Of a stretch of 64,000 nucleotides of DNA, positions 31,900-46,136 are shown one piece after another. Source of the DNA: Istiophorus platypterus. Taxonomy: Eukaryota; Chordata; Actinopteri; Istiophoriformes; Istiophoridae. The stretch is from NCBI GenBank assembly GCA_016859345.1, contig CM029121.1, forward strand, positions 12,499,911 through 12,563,910, written 5' to 3'. The stretch's first letter is position 1. Every line of letters starts with the position of its first letter. The position numbers and the translations under genes were made by a program. The notes beneath the pieces were generated by a model that had not been told where the DNA came from, made no database searches, and worked only from the letters and a program-made list of their open reading frames with translations.

Positions 31900-32190
31900 A
31901 TAGATCTGAAAAGATTAGTCAGAAAGTTGATTGAAGCAAAATGAAATTGCAACTATTGGGATAATTAACAAATCATTTTAAGTGTATTTTTAAGCAAAAT
32001 ACCACACAGTTACTGTTGCTCAGATGTGAGGATTTGTTGCTATTGCTGAAAATGGCAATATGAAGGCGTCCCCTTGGGTTCTTTGAAATATTAATGCACA
32101 TATGCATCTTTTTTTTAAAAAAGAAAAAAAAAAAAATTAGCAAATAATTAATGAATCAATTGAGAAAATAATCAATAGTTGCAGACCATC
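31900..32190 (+). repeat. Teleost dispersed repeat (TTAATCGATTA-type), diverged
   Basis: Shares the order of blocks with the better copies: AACTATTGGGATAATTAACA, TTTTTAAGCAAAATACCACA, a GATGTGAGGATTTGTTGCTA block and a terminal AATAATCAATAGTTGCAGAC. Confidence 0.5.
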
Positions 32191-32794
32191 TTTGGTAAAG
32201 ATAGTGTGGGCAAAGTCACCTTGTCTGCTTGCTAGACAACTCTTTTGTTTACATATGACTCACATACCATGGAGGCATCCCAGCACTTGAGGACACTTCC
32301 CTGTAATTAGGTATCTTTGTATTTGACTTTGTGTCCACTGATTCATGGACAGCAGGTTGCCGAGCAGCATGTCTGGTCTTGGCCTGGTGTGTTTTTTGAG
32401 AACTATGTGTTAACCTTACCTAGATTTGCCTTTCTGCCGTGAGAGAAAAGCTGACTCAGGATTTTAAGGGGGATGCCCTGCAGGCCTTCATTCCGTCTGA
32501 GCGATCCCGATCAAAACTCTTTATGTGCTATCTGCCGTTCAAGACTGGATTTCTGTTATTGCATCTGTTGTTGGAGTGTAGTGAGTTGGCTGTAATTATT
32601 TTCACCCCTGATTTTATTTTTCCAATGGATCCCACCACAGTTTGGATAAATTCTCTGAAATCTCACAGTAATGAAGGTCCGTCCTTAATCTGCCGTTTAG
32701 GCTTGAATCATAAATGCCAGTCTGTTGGAAAAGTAAAACTATCCTGGGGTTTCAGGCAAGTCTGTTCTGACATTATTTCTGAGCTGAAACTATT

Positions 32795-33275
32795 ATTTGA
32801 CTAATCAGATAGATGACTAATGGAAAAATAATAAGCTATTATTTTGATAATTGATTATTTGTAGCAGTAATTTTTCAAGCAAAAATTCCTTAAAGTCATC
32901 TTCTAAATTGTGAGAATTTTCTGCTTGTCTTTATCATATGTGATATAAGCCTGAATTAGAGCTGAAATGATTAAACAGCAGAAAATTAGCCTGCATCTAT
33001 TGCTATAATCAATTACTTATTTTAGTCTTTTTTTATTAATAAATGTTGAATATTTACTGGTTCTTGCCTCCAAATATGAGGATTTGATCCTTTCTTTGTC
33101 ATATCATTGTAAACTGATTATCTTCAGGTTTTGGATCTCAGGCCTGAGGTAAATTATAACAGGCTTTTTTCACTAGTTTTTGACATCTAATTGACAAAAC
33201 TATTAACTGGGGAAATAATCAGCAGATTAATTGGTAAAAGAAAATAATTGCTAGTTGCAGGGTTAATTTGAAAAC
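32795..33275 (+). repeat. Teleost dispersed repeat (TTAATCGATTA-type), one or two copies
   Basis: Blocks seen: GATAATTGATTATTTGTAGC, TTTTTCAAGCAAAAATTCCT, ATCTTCAGGTTTTGGATCTC and a terminal ATAATTGCTAGTTGCAGGGT. The arrangement suggests a partial copy followed by a longer one. Confidence 0.5.
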
Positions 33276-34116
33276 CTCCCATTTTTTCTGTCCAAGTTGG
33301 ACAAAATTAGCTATTTAATATTGGGTTTTAGGAGGTAGTGATGGGTGTTTTTCATACTTTTCTGGCATTTGATATATCAAATGTTTTTTGATGAATTGAA
33401 ACAGTAATGACAGGTTATTCATTCATAAAAATACCTGTTCAGTGCAGTCCTATTTTTTTTTTTCACTAAGTAGAGTGTTTCCTGCCACAATTTCTTGTGT
33501 CAGTGTCAGACTTATTTTTCCATTTCTGCTTCTGCCTATCTTTCTAATGTTGCATGCCTTTCTGATAAGATGCCCCTGATGTGCAATTGCTGATACTAGG
33601 TATTGCACAATTGCTAGTTTTTGACTAGGAAATATATTTTTGTTTCTCTCTGAAAACAAGCCCCTTTTAAATTTCACCACTGAAATCAAATCATTTTTTA
33701 CATTTTACCACAGTCACAGAACACCTTGTAAATAACCATTAGATTCTGTATACTGCTGTGCCTTTTTTAAATGTCATGGTATATATCTGCTTGTCCCATT
33801 TGTACAAGTAGGACAAGCAGTTACTGTAGGCAGCCCGAGAGAAGTATTTTTCCTAAGGTTCAGAATTTTATTGTTTTAAACCACTCAGCATTTTGCTATG
33901 GAGCTGACTGATTGCATGCTAGTTCGTCTCTTCCTTTTCTCAGCCTACGATGTTTTGTGATGTTTTTTGTTTATTGCATGCTTATTTGAAAATTTGACCG
34001 CAGGAATGCTGAAATAACGGTGTAAAGTCTATGGGTGGTTTCCATAAAGTTTGAAAATGGTGCTACGTCCCAGGGTTGGGCACTCCCAGGATGTGTGGCA
34101 GTTGATTTAAGGAAAA

Positions 34117-34118
<2 letters not shown>

Positions 34119-34188
<70 letters not shown>
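34119..34188. repeat. (GT)35 microsatellite
   Basis: Uninterrupted GT run of 70 bp in the ppfibp1 5' intron. It produces long spurious open frames of repeated Cys-Val or Thr-His. Confidence 0.97.
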
Positions 34189-34190
<2 letters not shown>

Positions 34191-34926
34191 TTTGTGCTTG
34201 CATGCATACATGTGCATGCAGATGAGTGTCTGTGCATAAGTGAATATACAGCAAAGCCTTTTGATTTAACACCCAGAGAGAAAGGGACTGCTGTGCTGTT
34301 TGGGCAGATTTCCAAGTCCGTGACACTAAAATGTATCTTCACTGAGCTCCAAACAGAGGGTCTAGTGTCCCATAAGCAGGACATGGATTTTGCCTATATT
34401 TTAGGTAATGGAATGATTGATATTCTGAAAAACATTATTCAGTAATCTTACTCTGACAAAATTTTCATATACATAAGATCTCTGCAGCATAGAGCTCAAG
34501 AAGGTAAAACAACTCAGCAGAGCACATACCATTTTTTTAAGCTGTTTTTGTTTCAGTCTCATTTTCTAAGCTGCCACATACCATAGTTATCCTGTTACCA
34601 TTTAGATGGGTTGCTTTTCTTACATATCGCTCGGCTTATCTGTATTTGTACGGTTAAATCTGTCTCTAAGACATGCTTTTTGAGCAGGCACTGACCTTTT
34701 TTAGGCATAGAGGGTTGCTGAGGATGTACCACAGTTATAGCCTAATTCCTGGGTGGGACTCTTTTGTAATGACATGCTTAACACCAACAGTAATGCACTT
34801 TTTTGCCTAGAAAGCTGAACACAACCGTAACTTTTTTGCTGGATTTGTCCTCTTCCTACATGCTGAGAATCACATCTAATCACACAGAGCAGCTGCAATA
34901 GTGACTTATCATATAGTAGACTAAAC

Positions 34927-34927
<1 letters not shown>

Positions 34928-34960
<33 letters not shown>

Positions 34961-34961
34961 A

Positions 34962-35028
<67 letters not shown>
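34928..35028. repeat. Compound (GTT)n-(ATT)n microsatellite
   Basis: About 33 bp of GTT units pass into about 65 bp of ATT units, 310 bp before the first coding exon of ppfibp1. Confidence 0.95.
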
Positions 35029-35350
35029 GGGCTTTTCAGTATTTAGTCACAGATGAACATGAATGTTTTAATTTTAAATTCCTTCTTTTTTTTGCAAATA
35101 TCTTTTTTCTTTTAATGTGTTGTTGCTTTGCAAACATCGTAAGTCCAGTGATTTTTATAAAGTTTCTTAAGAAACAAAAGGTTGTGCAAATGCAGTTCTT
35201 CTCGTGATCTTTGATTATTGTAACTCATACTAAGGTAACCCTTGTATTCTGATGTTTTCAGAAAAAGAGACAAAATACATTTTCATTTTCAGAATGACCT
35301 ATATACAGGGTTGCCAATATTCACTTGTCTCCTTCCAGGTTAATCAGTGA

Positions 35351-38300
35351 ATGAAGATGATGTCCGATGCCAGCGACATGTTGGCAGCTGCCTTGGAGCA
35401 GATGGATGGTATTATAGCAGGTAAAATTCTCCCACAGCATTAAGCACCAACATAAAATTTTATTTAAGCAGTCAAGTTGTGATCCTTTCTTTTTATCAGT
35501 TTTGTTAAAGAATAAAGCTCTGATATATAACTCTTCCAGATTGAGTCAACATTGATAAGAGTTTGTCTTGTGTCTCGTGGTTTTTTGTTTTTTTTTTTTG
35601 CACAGCTGACATTTTACATAGTCATCAAATGATTCCTGGAGCTCCATGTTTGTCAGAGAGCATTTAGTGTTCATTCTGTCCTCACTTACACTGCGTTGCT
35701 CTAAGCTACATTCACCAATGTTATAATGTTAAATTTCTAAACATGAACCTGTATTGTGTATCAATGGACTATTTAACATAATTTTCCCATGGGACTTTAG
35801 AAACTCTGGATGTGGCTCTTGAGGGTCAGATGTCTAACCAGTGCTAATGGTTGTCTTCAAATAACTGGATTGTTTGGAATTATTAACTTTAGTCAAGACT
35901 ATGATAACAGACTGCTCTTTAGTAACTACAATATTATTAGTAAATAAAAATTGTTAAAATCATGACCCTTGTATGGCACGGTTAATAGTTTCTATGTGTG
36001 CCTAAATCACTGAGAACCTGAGCCACAATATAGTCTTTTGTCTCCTCCATAGTACAGTAACTTGGTGAAGTTTGAGATGGTGCATCTGTATCTTTCTTTG
36101 GATTCTTGGTCCTTCTAATGTTTTCCTTTCCTCTATTGTGCTTCTTTACCTCAGGTTCCAAGGCTCTGGACTACTCCAATGGGTTGTTTGACTGCCAGTC
36201 GCCCACGTCTCCTTTCATGGGCAACCTGCGGGCGCTTCACCTTTTGGAAGACCTGAGGAGTGTCCTGGAGTTGATGGAAACAGAGGAAAGGGAGAGTTTA
36301 CGCTGCCAGATCCCTGACTCCACGGCTGACAGTCTGGTCGAGTGGCTCCATGGTCACCTGGTGAGTGTCTCACATGCAGGAAAGACACATACTTACTTAC
36401 TGAGACTTATAAGATCTATAAAATAACAGAGCTGGTGGAGCTGAATAGATTTAGAAATTAAACTGGCACAGTTATGGAGGTTTCTAAACTAAAGGCCGTG
36501 AAAATGCACATTTTTTTACATGTCATTCATCTTTTCTTCCATCCTCACCAGAATTGTGTAGCCTCAGGGCAGACTTTATCACTGATAATGTCATATAAAT
36601 GCTTTTCTAGACATACAAAGTGTAAAATATGAGACTAATGTTGCTTTTTAAATGCATGAAAGATACTCCATACTGTATGTGCTGATAACATACAGCTTTT
36701 TAAAAACGTTTTTGCTGACTTTGAAATATTCTTTTGATTTCACCTTTTGATTTATATGTGACAGAAGAAACACTTCTGTCGTTGGAATCTTGTTAAGTTG
36801 TGAAATCAGGGGGGAGGATTTGTCTGTGATAATTGGACAGAATGTGCTCCAAACAAGCTTTAGCACATCTGGTTTGCTGCTGATTAAACACAAGCTGTGT
36901 GCTACATTAAAGCTATGAATGCAGAAAAGCATGAGCAAACAATCCTGTATCCAAGAAGACAACCAACTTGTTTGCTAAGAGACAACGTGACTGTCCCTTA
37001 TTGCTGAGTTCCCTGGGAATGCGAAATGAAATGCTGTTGTTTTCACTGACACAGCTAGTGCGCTGTAAGAAAGACACTAACATCTTGAGAACCAGAGTGG
37101 TGTTTGGGAGAGTGATGGGCTGTAGGCCAGATAAATGCCAGAGTTTTTGAGTAATGCTCTAACTCATTCTACGTGCAACAGTATAAATATGAACCTACTT
37201 CTCAGCCATGTAAGGTTTTGTTCGTGCAGGGTCAAACAGTGTAACCAGTCTTGCTTTGATGTGAAGCATTTCATCTCCCATCATTAGGCACTAAAACCTT
37301 CAAGGTTTTTTTAGAATCAGTAGAATGAATTAACTCCACCTCTTACCCGTGTCTGCATCTTTAATGATCTAAAATAGCCTCTTATGACTCTTTGTCTTAT
37401 CCATATTGTTTTCTGCCCTTGCAGTCCAACGGGCACGTCTCTTTGGGTGGGGGTGACCACTACCAGGAAAGGCTCTCCCGACTAGAGAGTGATAAGGAGT
37501 CTCTGGTGCTTCAGGTAACCATACAGTAATACTTACCAAAGTCACAAAAACTAAAATCTCACATTTACACTTGCACTACGGAGACCTGTCTGTTTTTAAA
37601 AAGGAGTAATGAGTTCGTTCCATGCAGGTAAGTGTGCTGACAGACCAGGTTGAAGCTCAGGGAGAGAAGATTCGGGACCTGGACTTATGTTTGGACGAGC
37701 ACAGGGAGAAACTCAACGCCACTGAGGAGATGCTGCAACAGGTGTGTGTGTAGTGTGTGTGTAATATAGTACAGGACAATTTCTTTGCAGAGCCACCCAA
37801 TAGTCACAGCTTTGTACATGTGTGGCAGGAATATTTACTTTCAGCTGGAAGATCTGAGTTCATCTCCTCCTTACAGCAAACATCTGCTGTGTATGATAGA
37901 TGATAGTTTTTACTAATGTGCTGCTTTGTCCAGTCCACATCTGTTTTTATAGCAGAGGCTTCTCCTCGTGTTTGCTATCAGGTATTGAGATCATTCTGGC
38001 AGCTGCTGTTTCTTTGGAATATTGTCGTCACTGTCATCAATATTACTATTTGAAATACTTAAAAAAACTACATCCATATTGCCAATACTGACCACATGGC
38101 AGCCAAAAATATTTTTGTAACAGTCTTTGTTTATGATTGTAGGAGCTTCTGTGCAGAACTGCATTGGAGACCCAGAAACTTGAACTGATGTCTGAAGTGT
38201 CGAATCTAAAGCTGAAGCTTAATACCATGGAGACGGAGAGAGTGGACTTTGATGACAGATTTAGGGACAGTGAGGTATGTAAGCCAATTCTTAAGACAAC

Positions 38301-41300
38301 AATCCTCTTTGTTTCTGCCTCTGTCCTTTCTTTCGCACCTAAAAACACACACACACAAACAGATGTGCCCACATACACACCAAACAGACACTCTTTCATG
38401 TTGCCTGACACCTGTGTGGGAGAGGGAAATTCTATTTTATTGTCAGCAGCTGTGTGTCGAGTAAGAAAAAAAAAGTCAGAGAGAAATATCAGCATTTGAC
38501 TAGCTAATACAAATATGCCTGCTGTGTGTGTTATTATCATAGACGAAAAACCATGTCGTGTCCTTTTTGTTTTTGAATTTATTTGAATTTACTGCCCTTT
38601 GGTAAAGAGCTTTACCGTCATTAAGATGTCAATCGTTTGTTTACCAGAGATGGGTAGATTTGTGCTCCCAGATTAGCTGTGCAGGACACTTGGAACGCTT
38701 TCAAACACATCATGTTTTTCTTGTTGTAGCGTGATTGTCACTTCCACCCTGCTGGAACAAAAAGTTGCTGTACATGTTCTACCTTACAGCACATAAATCA
38801 CTTCTTTTCCACAAGCAGCGTTCTCTTATTGAAACATTGCTGCTGCTGCTGCTGCTTTGAAGCATCTGCTTTTTAAGTAATTCAGTCCTTTCAGACACAT
38901 CATGTTTTTCTTTTTTAAAGATTGTTTATACAGTAAATTCTATAAAAAATACTACATTATGTGAACGATATTGATTGAATAATATTAATGACTAACAGAA
39001 TAAAAAGAAGATATTCACTTTTTTTAATTGAATTTTAACCAGAATTATAGAGCTGCCCTGATACTAGCAATGCATGCAGAAAAATCAACAGCCATTTGAA
39101 CAGAAATAAAGACATCTCCACAGTTGTCGCAGTGGCATTCATGTTATTTATCTCTAGCTATTGGAGGCATAAGCATATCAGTTAAAATGGATGCAGTATG
39201 AGTATTACCAGTATTTCAGGTTCGCTTGCTGTATTACTATCTTTCTTTGATATGCACTTTCTATTCTTTCAGGACTTGATTCTTGAAATTACCGAACTGC
39301 GGTACAGATTGACCGATCTGGAGAGTGAAAAACTACTGTACGAAAAGAAACTTAAATCCACAAAGGTGAGTTGTCTAAGGGAAGTTTGCACACTCCCAGT
39401 ATTTATACGAAAAACCATTGAAGACTACCATCTTATTGTTTCCTGGTTGGTTGTTTGTTTGTTTGTTTGTTTATTTATTTGTCTTATTCAGCTAAACAAC
39501 CCTCTTTTGTAGAGAACCCCCTGTGGCCGAAGTAGTTAAAAAATTAAACAAACTGTTTGGGCTAATTTGCTACTTAACCACTTCACTGGAACATCCCACT
39601 TTCTTTCATTTCTTTCAAGATCCAATCTTAACACTTCTCACGATTTGGAGAAAATAATTCATGCCACCACCTCGTCCTTCCTGGATCACTGTTGCTCTTG
39701 TGCACATCTAGAGTGGCATGAAAAGGTTTGGGCAACTGTAAAAATGTTTGGTGAGTGGAAGATGAACTGATCTCCAAAGTAAAGTTAAAGTTGAAACATT
39801 TCAAGCAAGATTATTGTATTTTGTTTGTTTTGTTATACAAGTTTAGAGTGGGGAAAAAAAGGAAAGAGGCTATATAGTTTAGCCTGACCAAGAGATTTGA
39901 GCCCCTTCTCAACAATCAAAACCATGAATCCCTCTAAGTAGCTTCCTAGGGCTCTGAAAATTAAAATAATTGATGTCCACAAAGCAAGAGAAGGCTAGGA
40001 GAAGATAGTAAAGTGTTTTCAGGTAACTCTTTCCTCATTTTGTAATGTCATTAATAAATGGCAGTGAACAGAACTGGTGGAAGTCAAGTTGACGTCTGGA
40101 AGTCCGAGAAAACTTTCAGAGAGAATGACTCATAGGTTTGCTAGAAAGGCAAATCAAAACCATCCTCTGACTGCAAAAGCAAATCAGGAAGATTTGGCAG
40201 ACTCTGGATTGGTGATGCATTGTTCTACTGTGCAGCAACACCTGCACAAATACAGCCTTCATGGAGGAGCCATCAGAAGTAAACCAGTCCTGTGTCTCTC
40301 CACAAAAATCAGCATCGGTAGTTATCAAAGCAACATGTAAACAAGCCTTATGCAATTGTTAAAGTAGAACTTTTGGATGCAGTACCCAAAGGTATGTTTG
40401 GGTAAAAAAGGTGCAGAATTTTATGAAAAAAAGACCATCTCCAACTGTTAAGCACAGGGTTGATCGATCAGGCTTCTGGCTTTTGTTGCAGCCAGTGGTA
40501 CAGGGAATTTTTCACTGGTAGAGGGAAGAATGGATTCTATCAAATACCAGCAAATTCTGGGAGCAAACATCACACTGTCTGTAAAAAAAAAAAAAAGTAG
40601 AAAATGAAAAGAGAATGGCTTCTTCAATAGAATATTGATCGTAAACACACCTCAAAATCTAGAAATGCAGGCTGAAGGTTTTGCCTTTGACCTCACGTTC
40701 CCCCAACGTAAACATCACCGAAAATCTGAGGCTAGACCTCAAAAGAGCAGTGCACTAAAGACGGCCCCAGAATCTGATGAATGGAAGGAAAATCTACCCA
40801 CAAGAATTGAAAGGCTCTTAGCTGCTACAAAAAGCCTTTACAAGCTGTTATACTTGTCAAAGGGATGCTACTAAGTACAGACCATACAGGGTACCCAAAC
40901 TTTTATTTTGGGCCCTTTTTCTTTTTTTTCTCTATAAAAGATGGGGAAAAAAATTTAAAAAGGTAATTTTGCTCAAAATATTCAAGAAATTTTTCATGTT
41001 TATAGCTTTTGGAAATCGGGTCATCTTTACATGCTTAGCTATTCAAAATGACAGAAATTGTGACCAGGGGTACCTAAACTTTTTCATGCCACTGTACTGT
41101 ACATCAGAATTAGTCAGGTCAAAAGGACATCCATTCACCCTGTTGTCTGCCTCCCAGTATGATTTAAGCATTTTATTCATGATTTATTCTTGTTCAAAGA
41201 CTGAACTTAGTTATTTTTAATTGTTAGTGAAGCCATTTGATTCGTAGGGTACCCTGGTCAATGGATGTGAGGGTATACAATGTTTTATCTTGGTTTCAAC

Positions 41301-44300
41301 TAAAGGAGGAACTGCACCTTTGCAGTTGCTAAGCAAAGAGTTTAAATCTGTTCTTTATTTTTTGACTGTTGATCAACAATGTCTATTTTTGAATGTGCTT
41401 CATACTGTAAATATCTTGGTTTGAATCTTGGGTACTCTACCTACTTGACCTCTTTTATCTTTCACTTCTTGCATCCCTATTTTCTCTTTCTTCCTTGGTT
41501 TGTCTCTCTACTGCTAGTCGCTAATGGCCAAGCTTTCTAGCCTGAAAATCAAAATGGGCCAGATGCAGTATGAGAATCAGAGGAAGGAGCACAAACTCCA
41601 GACTATGAAGGTCGGCTTTTTTCAGGATGAATGTTCTGTTTGCCATATGATTATGGTTTTTGACCCCTCCCTTTGGCTCCTGTTCTGTTTTTATTTTAAG
41701 GGGAAAAACATTGAATCAGGTTTTCAGAAGTTTTCCAGGTTTCCTTTTACCCTTTTAGGCAAAATGATACCATTGTTTACAAACAATGAAATAATCAATT
41801 TACCAAACTGTACCCTAAAGGAAAATATGAAAAGTAAAGTGTAGTCAGATATTCCACTTCTTTAAGTGTGCTTTCACAAGGCGCCAGCTCAATTAAACAT
41901 TCACATTTTTCAAACCACAGGTATGCTATAATTTTTTTTGGCAAGACTTCTGTTTTTCTATCTTTTTTTTAAATTGCTCTTTACACTTGTCTGATTTCCT
42001 CTATTCTGATCATCATTAAAATCTCTTTACAGTTTAATCTGTCTCCATGCTTGATTCCTCTTCCAGTCAGTTAAACATATTTTTTTTTTTTATGACGCTT
42101 TCTGTATTTGTCATTACCTCAACCACCCCAGACATCAGCGCTTACCACCCTCCTCACATGCATTACCCCTCGTGCAGGTGTGGCCTGTGTGTTTGTACAC
42201 CACGTCAGTATCTGTGAACCTTTGTGTTGTGGTTTGTTTGTAGTGTGGAGATGAGGTGGGGGTAGTGGTGTCTGTGTGGAGGAAATCCCCTCACTGTTGT
42301 CCTCTGTTGGACAGGAGGAGCTAGCTATACTGAGGAGACAACTGGAGGGCAAAGACGGAGAGATGAGGAGACTACAAGATGAGACAGGCTTCAAAGCCAT
42401 TGCCTCGAGCAGTGCAGATCCCTCAGACAGAGGTGGGAAAGCCAGTTGAATTACAAGCCTCACTGTGGATAAGCATGCATGATGTTTAACCTCAAATTTT
42501 CAACTTAATGTCATATGTTTGAGAGGTAATATCTGTATAAAACTAGCAAAGCACTAGGCTAAGTCCTGCAAGAAGTCGGAGTCTGAAACCAAACAGTTTT
42601 TGTTTCATAATTCTTTGTCCTGTTTAGTCTCTCATCCAGATGAAACTCTTAGAAAGAGGCTGAAAGAAAAACGTAAGGGGGGTTTTTATGTTTGTGTTTA
42701 TCATCGCACTTTATTACTGCACCCATCCCAACCCCTGTTTGCATGAACGAGCATGAGCCACCTGAACTCTGCTTGTCCATTATAACCCGTTGGAGTGCTA
42801 ATACCTGATCACAGAGCGCCACATCTCTGTTAAACTTTTAAACTTTTATTTTTCTGGTTTTGAACTGAATCAGTCTGAGGTCATCCAGAAGCCCTTATCA
42901 GTGTGTGTTTTATTGTCCTATCTAGAAAAACAAGGAATGTCTGCTTTTCTGTTTTCAACAGGAATGAGGAATGAACTGTGTTGTTTGTCATAACTATTCA
43001 GGCTACTCACTTATCCTGCTGCCTCATGTCCTCCAACAATAATCACCTCCTGTACCTCTTAATATCTTTCCTCTATACCTCCAGCTGCTCACACCAACAA
43101 CCAGTGTGTGCCCTGCTAACCTGTAATTTTGTCGTCATGTTCAATGCTGTGTGACCGTATCTTTGTTGAGTGCTGTCTTCATATCTGTGCTTTCCCCATC
43201 AGTGAGCTGTCACTTTGTAGAACTATTTCATTTTTCACTCAGTGCACAAACTCCCTCAACATGACTCTCACATAGTAGTAGTCTACATTACTAGAGTTGG
43301 CCAATATAGGAGTCTTCAGTCATCACATCTTTTTATTATTTCGTGTGGTTAATATTATATATCCCACACATCTTCAAAAAAGTTTAAAAGCATTGACCAG
43401 TGTGTGCTTGTTTCTTGTTAGAACATACACAAAAGTACCTTTGTTTTGGAGAAAATACATCTTTGTGGGACAGGCTCAAAAAGCAGAAGATCCCTAAGGT
43501 TAACGTTGAGGGTTGACTGCTCACAAAGCCTTGTGGAAGAGTATGTGAAGTGAAAAATGAAAAAGCTCTACGAAAGAGAAATATATGAATTACCTGCTCA
43601 CACAAGGATATGGTTCAAAGATTTGAAGGATTCTTAAAAAGTAAAGAAAGAGGCCTGGATGTTACTGAAATGACTGTCAGTAACTCTGCTATCAGTATGT
43701 TCTGAATGAATTAAATCTTCCAGTTTCACCCTGTGTGTTCAGGCTTATTATACATCCCCACTTCTTACCGTCCTCAAACTTCACACCATGAGTACCACAG
43801 TTCTTTGTCTGTAACCACTTTCTTTCCTCACTAGATGTGGAAGTGCAGAGAATGAAAAAGGCAGTTGAATCATTGATGGCAGCCAATGAAGAGAAGGTAC
43901 ATTTGACAAGTTGTGATTTACTTTGTATTGCACCAAGGGATTCAACTCATGGAAAAATTTGCTTCATTGCCGTTAAATCACCTTTTCTTTGCAGGATCGT
44001 AAGATTGAGGAACTAAAGCAGTCTTTACTACGGTATAGGAAAGTTCAAGACATGGTGATGTCGGTTCAAGGGAAAAAAGGTGAGACATCTCCTCTGTTTG
44101 AGTAGATGAATGATATTAATTTACTGTCAGAGATAAAGAATTACCTTGAAAGTTAGCCTTGAAAGCATTATTTTCAATTTTCTGATGGTTAAGCTCCTTT
44201 ATCTAAAATTGTATATACTTCACATCACTCAGTCATTTTCAATGTATATAATGGGTTTTATAATTATTTCTGATGTTCCAGGCAACCTGTGGCTTTGCTT

Positions 44301-46073
44301 CAGTATAGTATTGCAGGGAATTGAAGCTAGAGCTAGAGATAATCAACCACAGGAAACAAGTAGTCAGATTTAATGTATTTTTCTCAAATGTATGCCAAAT
44401 CTGAGTGGTTAAGTATAAGGACTGCTTTGAAATTTTCCCGTACTTTTGTGTTAAAGGACATGCTTATATTAGGAACTTTAGTCAGCTGGCAAACAACAAC
44501 CTTTCTTTGCCTGCTCTCTTCTAATGGGCGTAATTGTATTGCTTCGAGCTTGGTGCATGCTGTTAACCTGGTTTTTACTCCTCCATTTTGTAGCTATCTA
44601 CAGTTACTATAATTTTCTCTGTTGTTTGGATCTCTGGGATAGGTTGATTGTTGCCAAATGAGTCAGAGGATTCTCATTTGACATGTCAAATCATACGGTC
44701 TTTTCAGTTGCATCTTAATTATTCTCCACTCCAGAGAAAACCAAAGATAACGAACACATTGAGAGTCTTGGTGATGGACCTGTCGTATTGTTGTCAACCG
44801 ACTCTGTGTCTGTGGAACCAGAAAAGCAAGAATTTACAGATGTTCAACAACTCAAAAGGAAGAGCCCAGATGAGGTTTGTACAGCATAATATGATGTAGT
44901 GTAACAGTCACGAGTGGGGAAATTTTACTGGAAATGTCAATACAAATAGGATACAGGATGAAAAAATGACATTTAAACAGTATAGAATATGAAATGTATC
45001 GAAGATTGATTACACAAGGAAATTCAGTGTTTCAAAAATGTAGAATAGGACATATAAGATATAAGTGTTCATTGGAAACCTCATTATTTTTAGTGGTCAT
45101 AAGTTCCTGATCTATCACTAATAATTAATTGGCTGTAGCTCTTTACCTTTTTGCCCTTAAGCTACTTCAAATCTCATTAAACTCTAAAGTGGTCTGCAAA
45201 ACACTAATAGCCCCCTAAAATTTCACACTTTTGAAATGAGTGTTGAAGGGCTCGACATCCACTTAATTAAATAACATCTCCTGTCAGTTTACTGAGCATG
45301 TGTGCCAACATACACCACTCTGTTCTTCAGGCCCCATGAGAATATATAAAGTAATGTTTTAAGGCTGTGCACTGTTTGAGCCTATAAGCATTCTAATTTT
45401 GACAATATTTTTTTTCCTCATTCTGAAACATGCTTAGCTGGAAAATATCAACGGACAGAGTGAAGAGCCTTTACCTACGGCAAGCCCTTCAGACCCGGAA
45501 CGAGTGCAAGAGTCTGCATCAACAGATCTAGAAAGGTAAAATGTGAAAAAGACTCTGTCCCCTCTCACATTCATTCTTTTACTCTAAGCCAGAGTTCACC
45601 AATGTTTTGTTTTTTTTTTTTTTTTTTTGGGGGGGGGGGGGGTTATCATTTTTTGTCCCCTACTCATTTCCCTGAATGAATATGAATAAATAAAATGCCC
45701 AATGTGTAGCTGATGTGTATGATACAGACTTGCATACATATTGTTATATATATATATATATATCTATATATATATCTATACATGTCTCAGGACATGTATA
45801 GAGTCCTGAGAGCAGGACTCTATACATGTAGTATACTCTGTCTATACTCTGCATTCACTGCTTCTCAGTGATTAGTTACAAGTGAGAACAATGCGTGTAA
45901 CAGCAGTTCATATCCCGTAGTCTCACGTTGTGAGACAAGCTCACTATCACAGCTACACTACCATAAGTGAAGTGTGTAATGTTATGGTTTGTCATTTTAG
46001 CAGCCAAGATACCACAAAGACTAGCAGCCAGGACCACCTGGATAGGAGCAATATTGAAAAGGTAAATAAGTAA

Positions 46074-46136
<63 letters not shown>

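Larger units (their letters stand above)
29571..35338 (+). other. ppfibp1: ppfibp1 5' intron
   Basis: No supported exon. Holds copies of the TTAATCGATTA-type dispersed repeat (31900-32190 and 32795-33275), a (GT)35 microsatellite and a compound trinucleotide run. Confidence 0.6.

Noticed and set aside
34035..34445. Overlapping frames with repeated Cys-Val or Thr-His on both strands
   Set aside because: They are translations of the (GT)35 microsatellite in the ppfibp1 5' intron, without exon context.
34929..35207. Poly-leucine open frame
   Set aside because: Produced by the trinucleotide microsatellite at 34928-35028.
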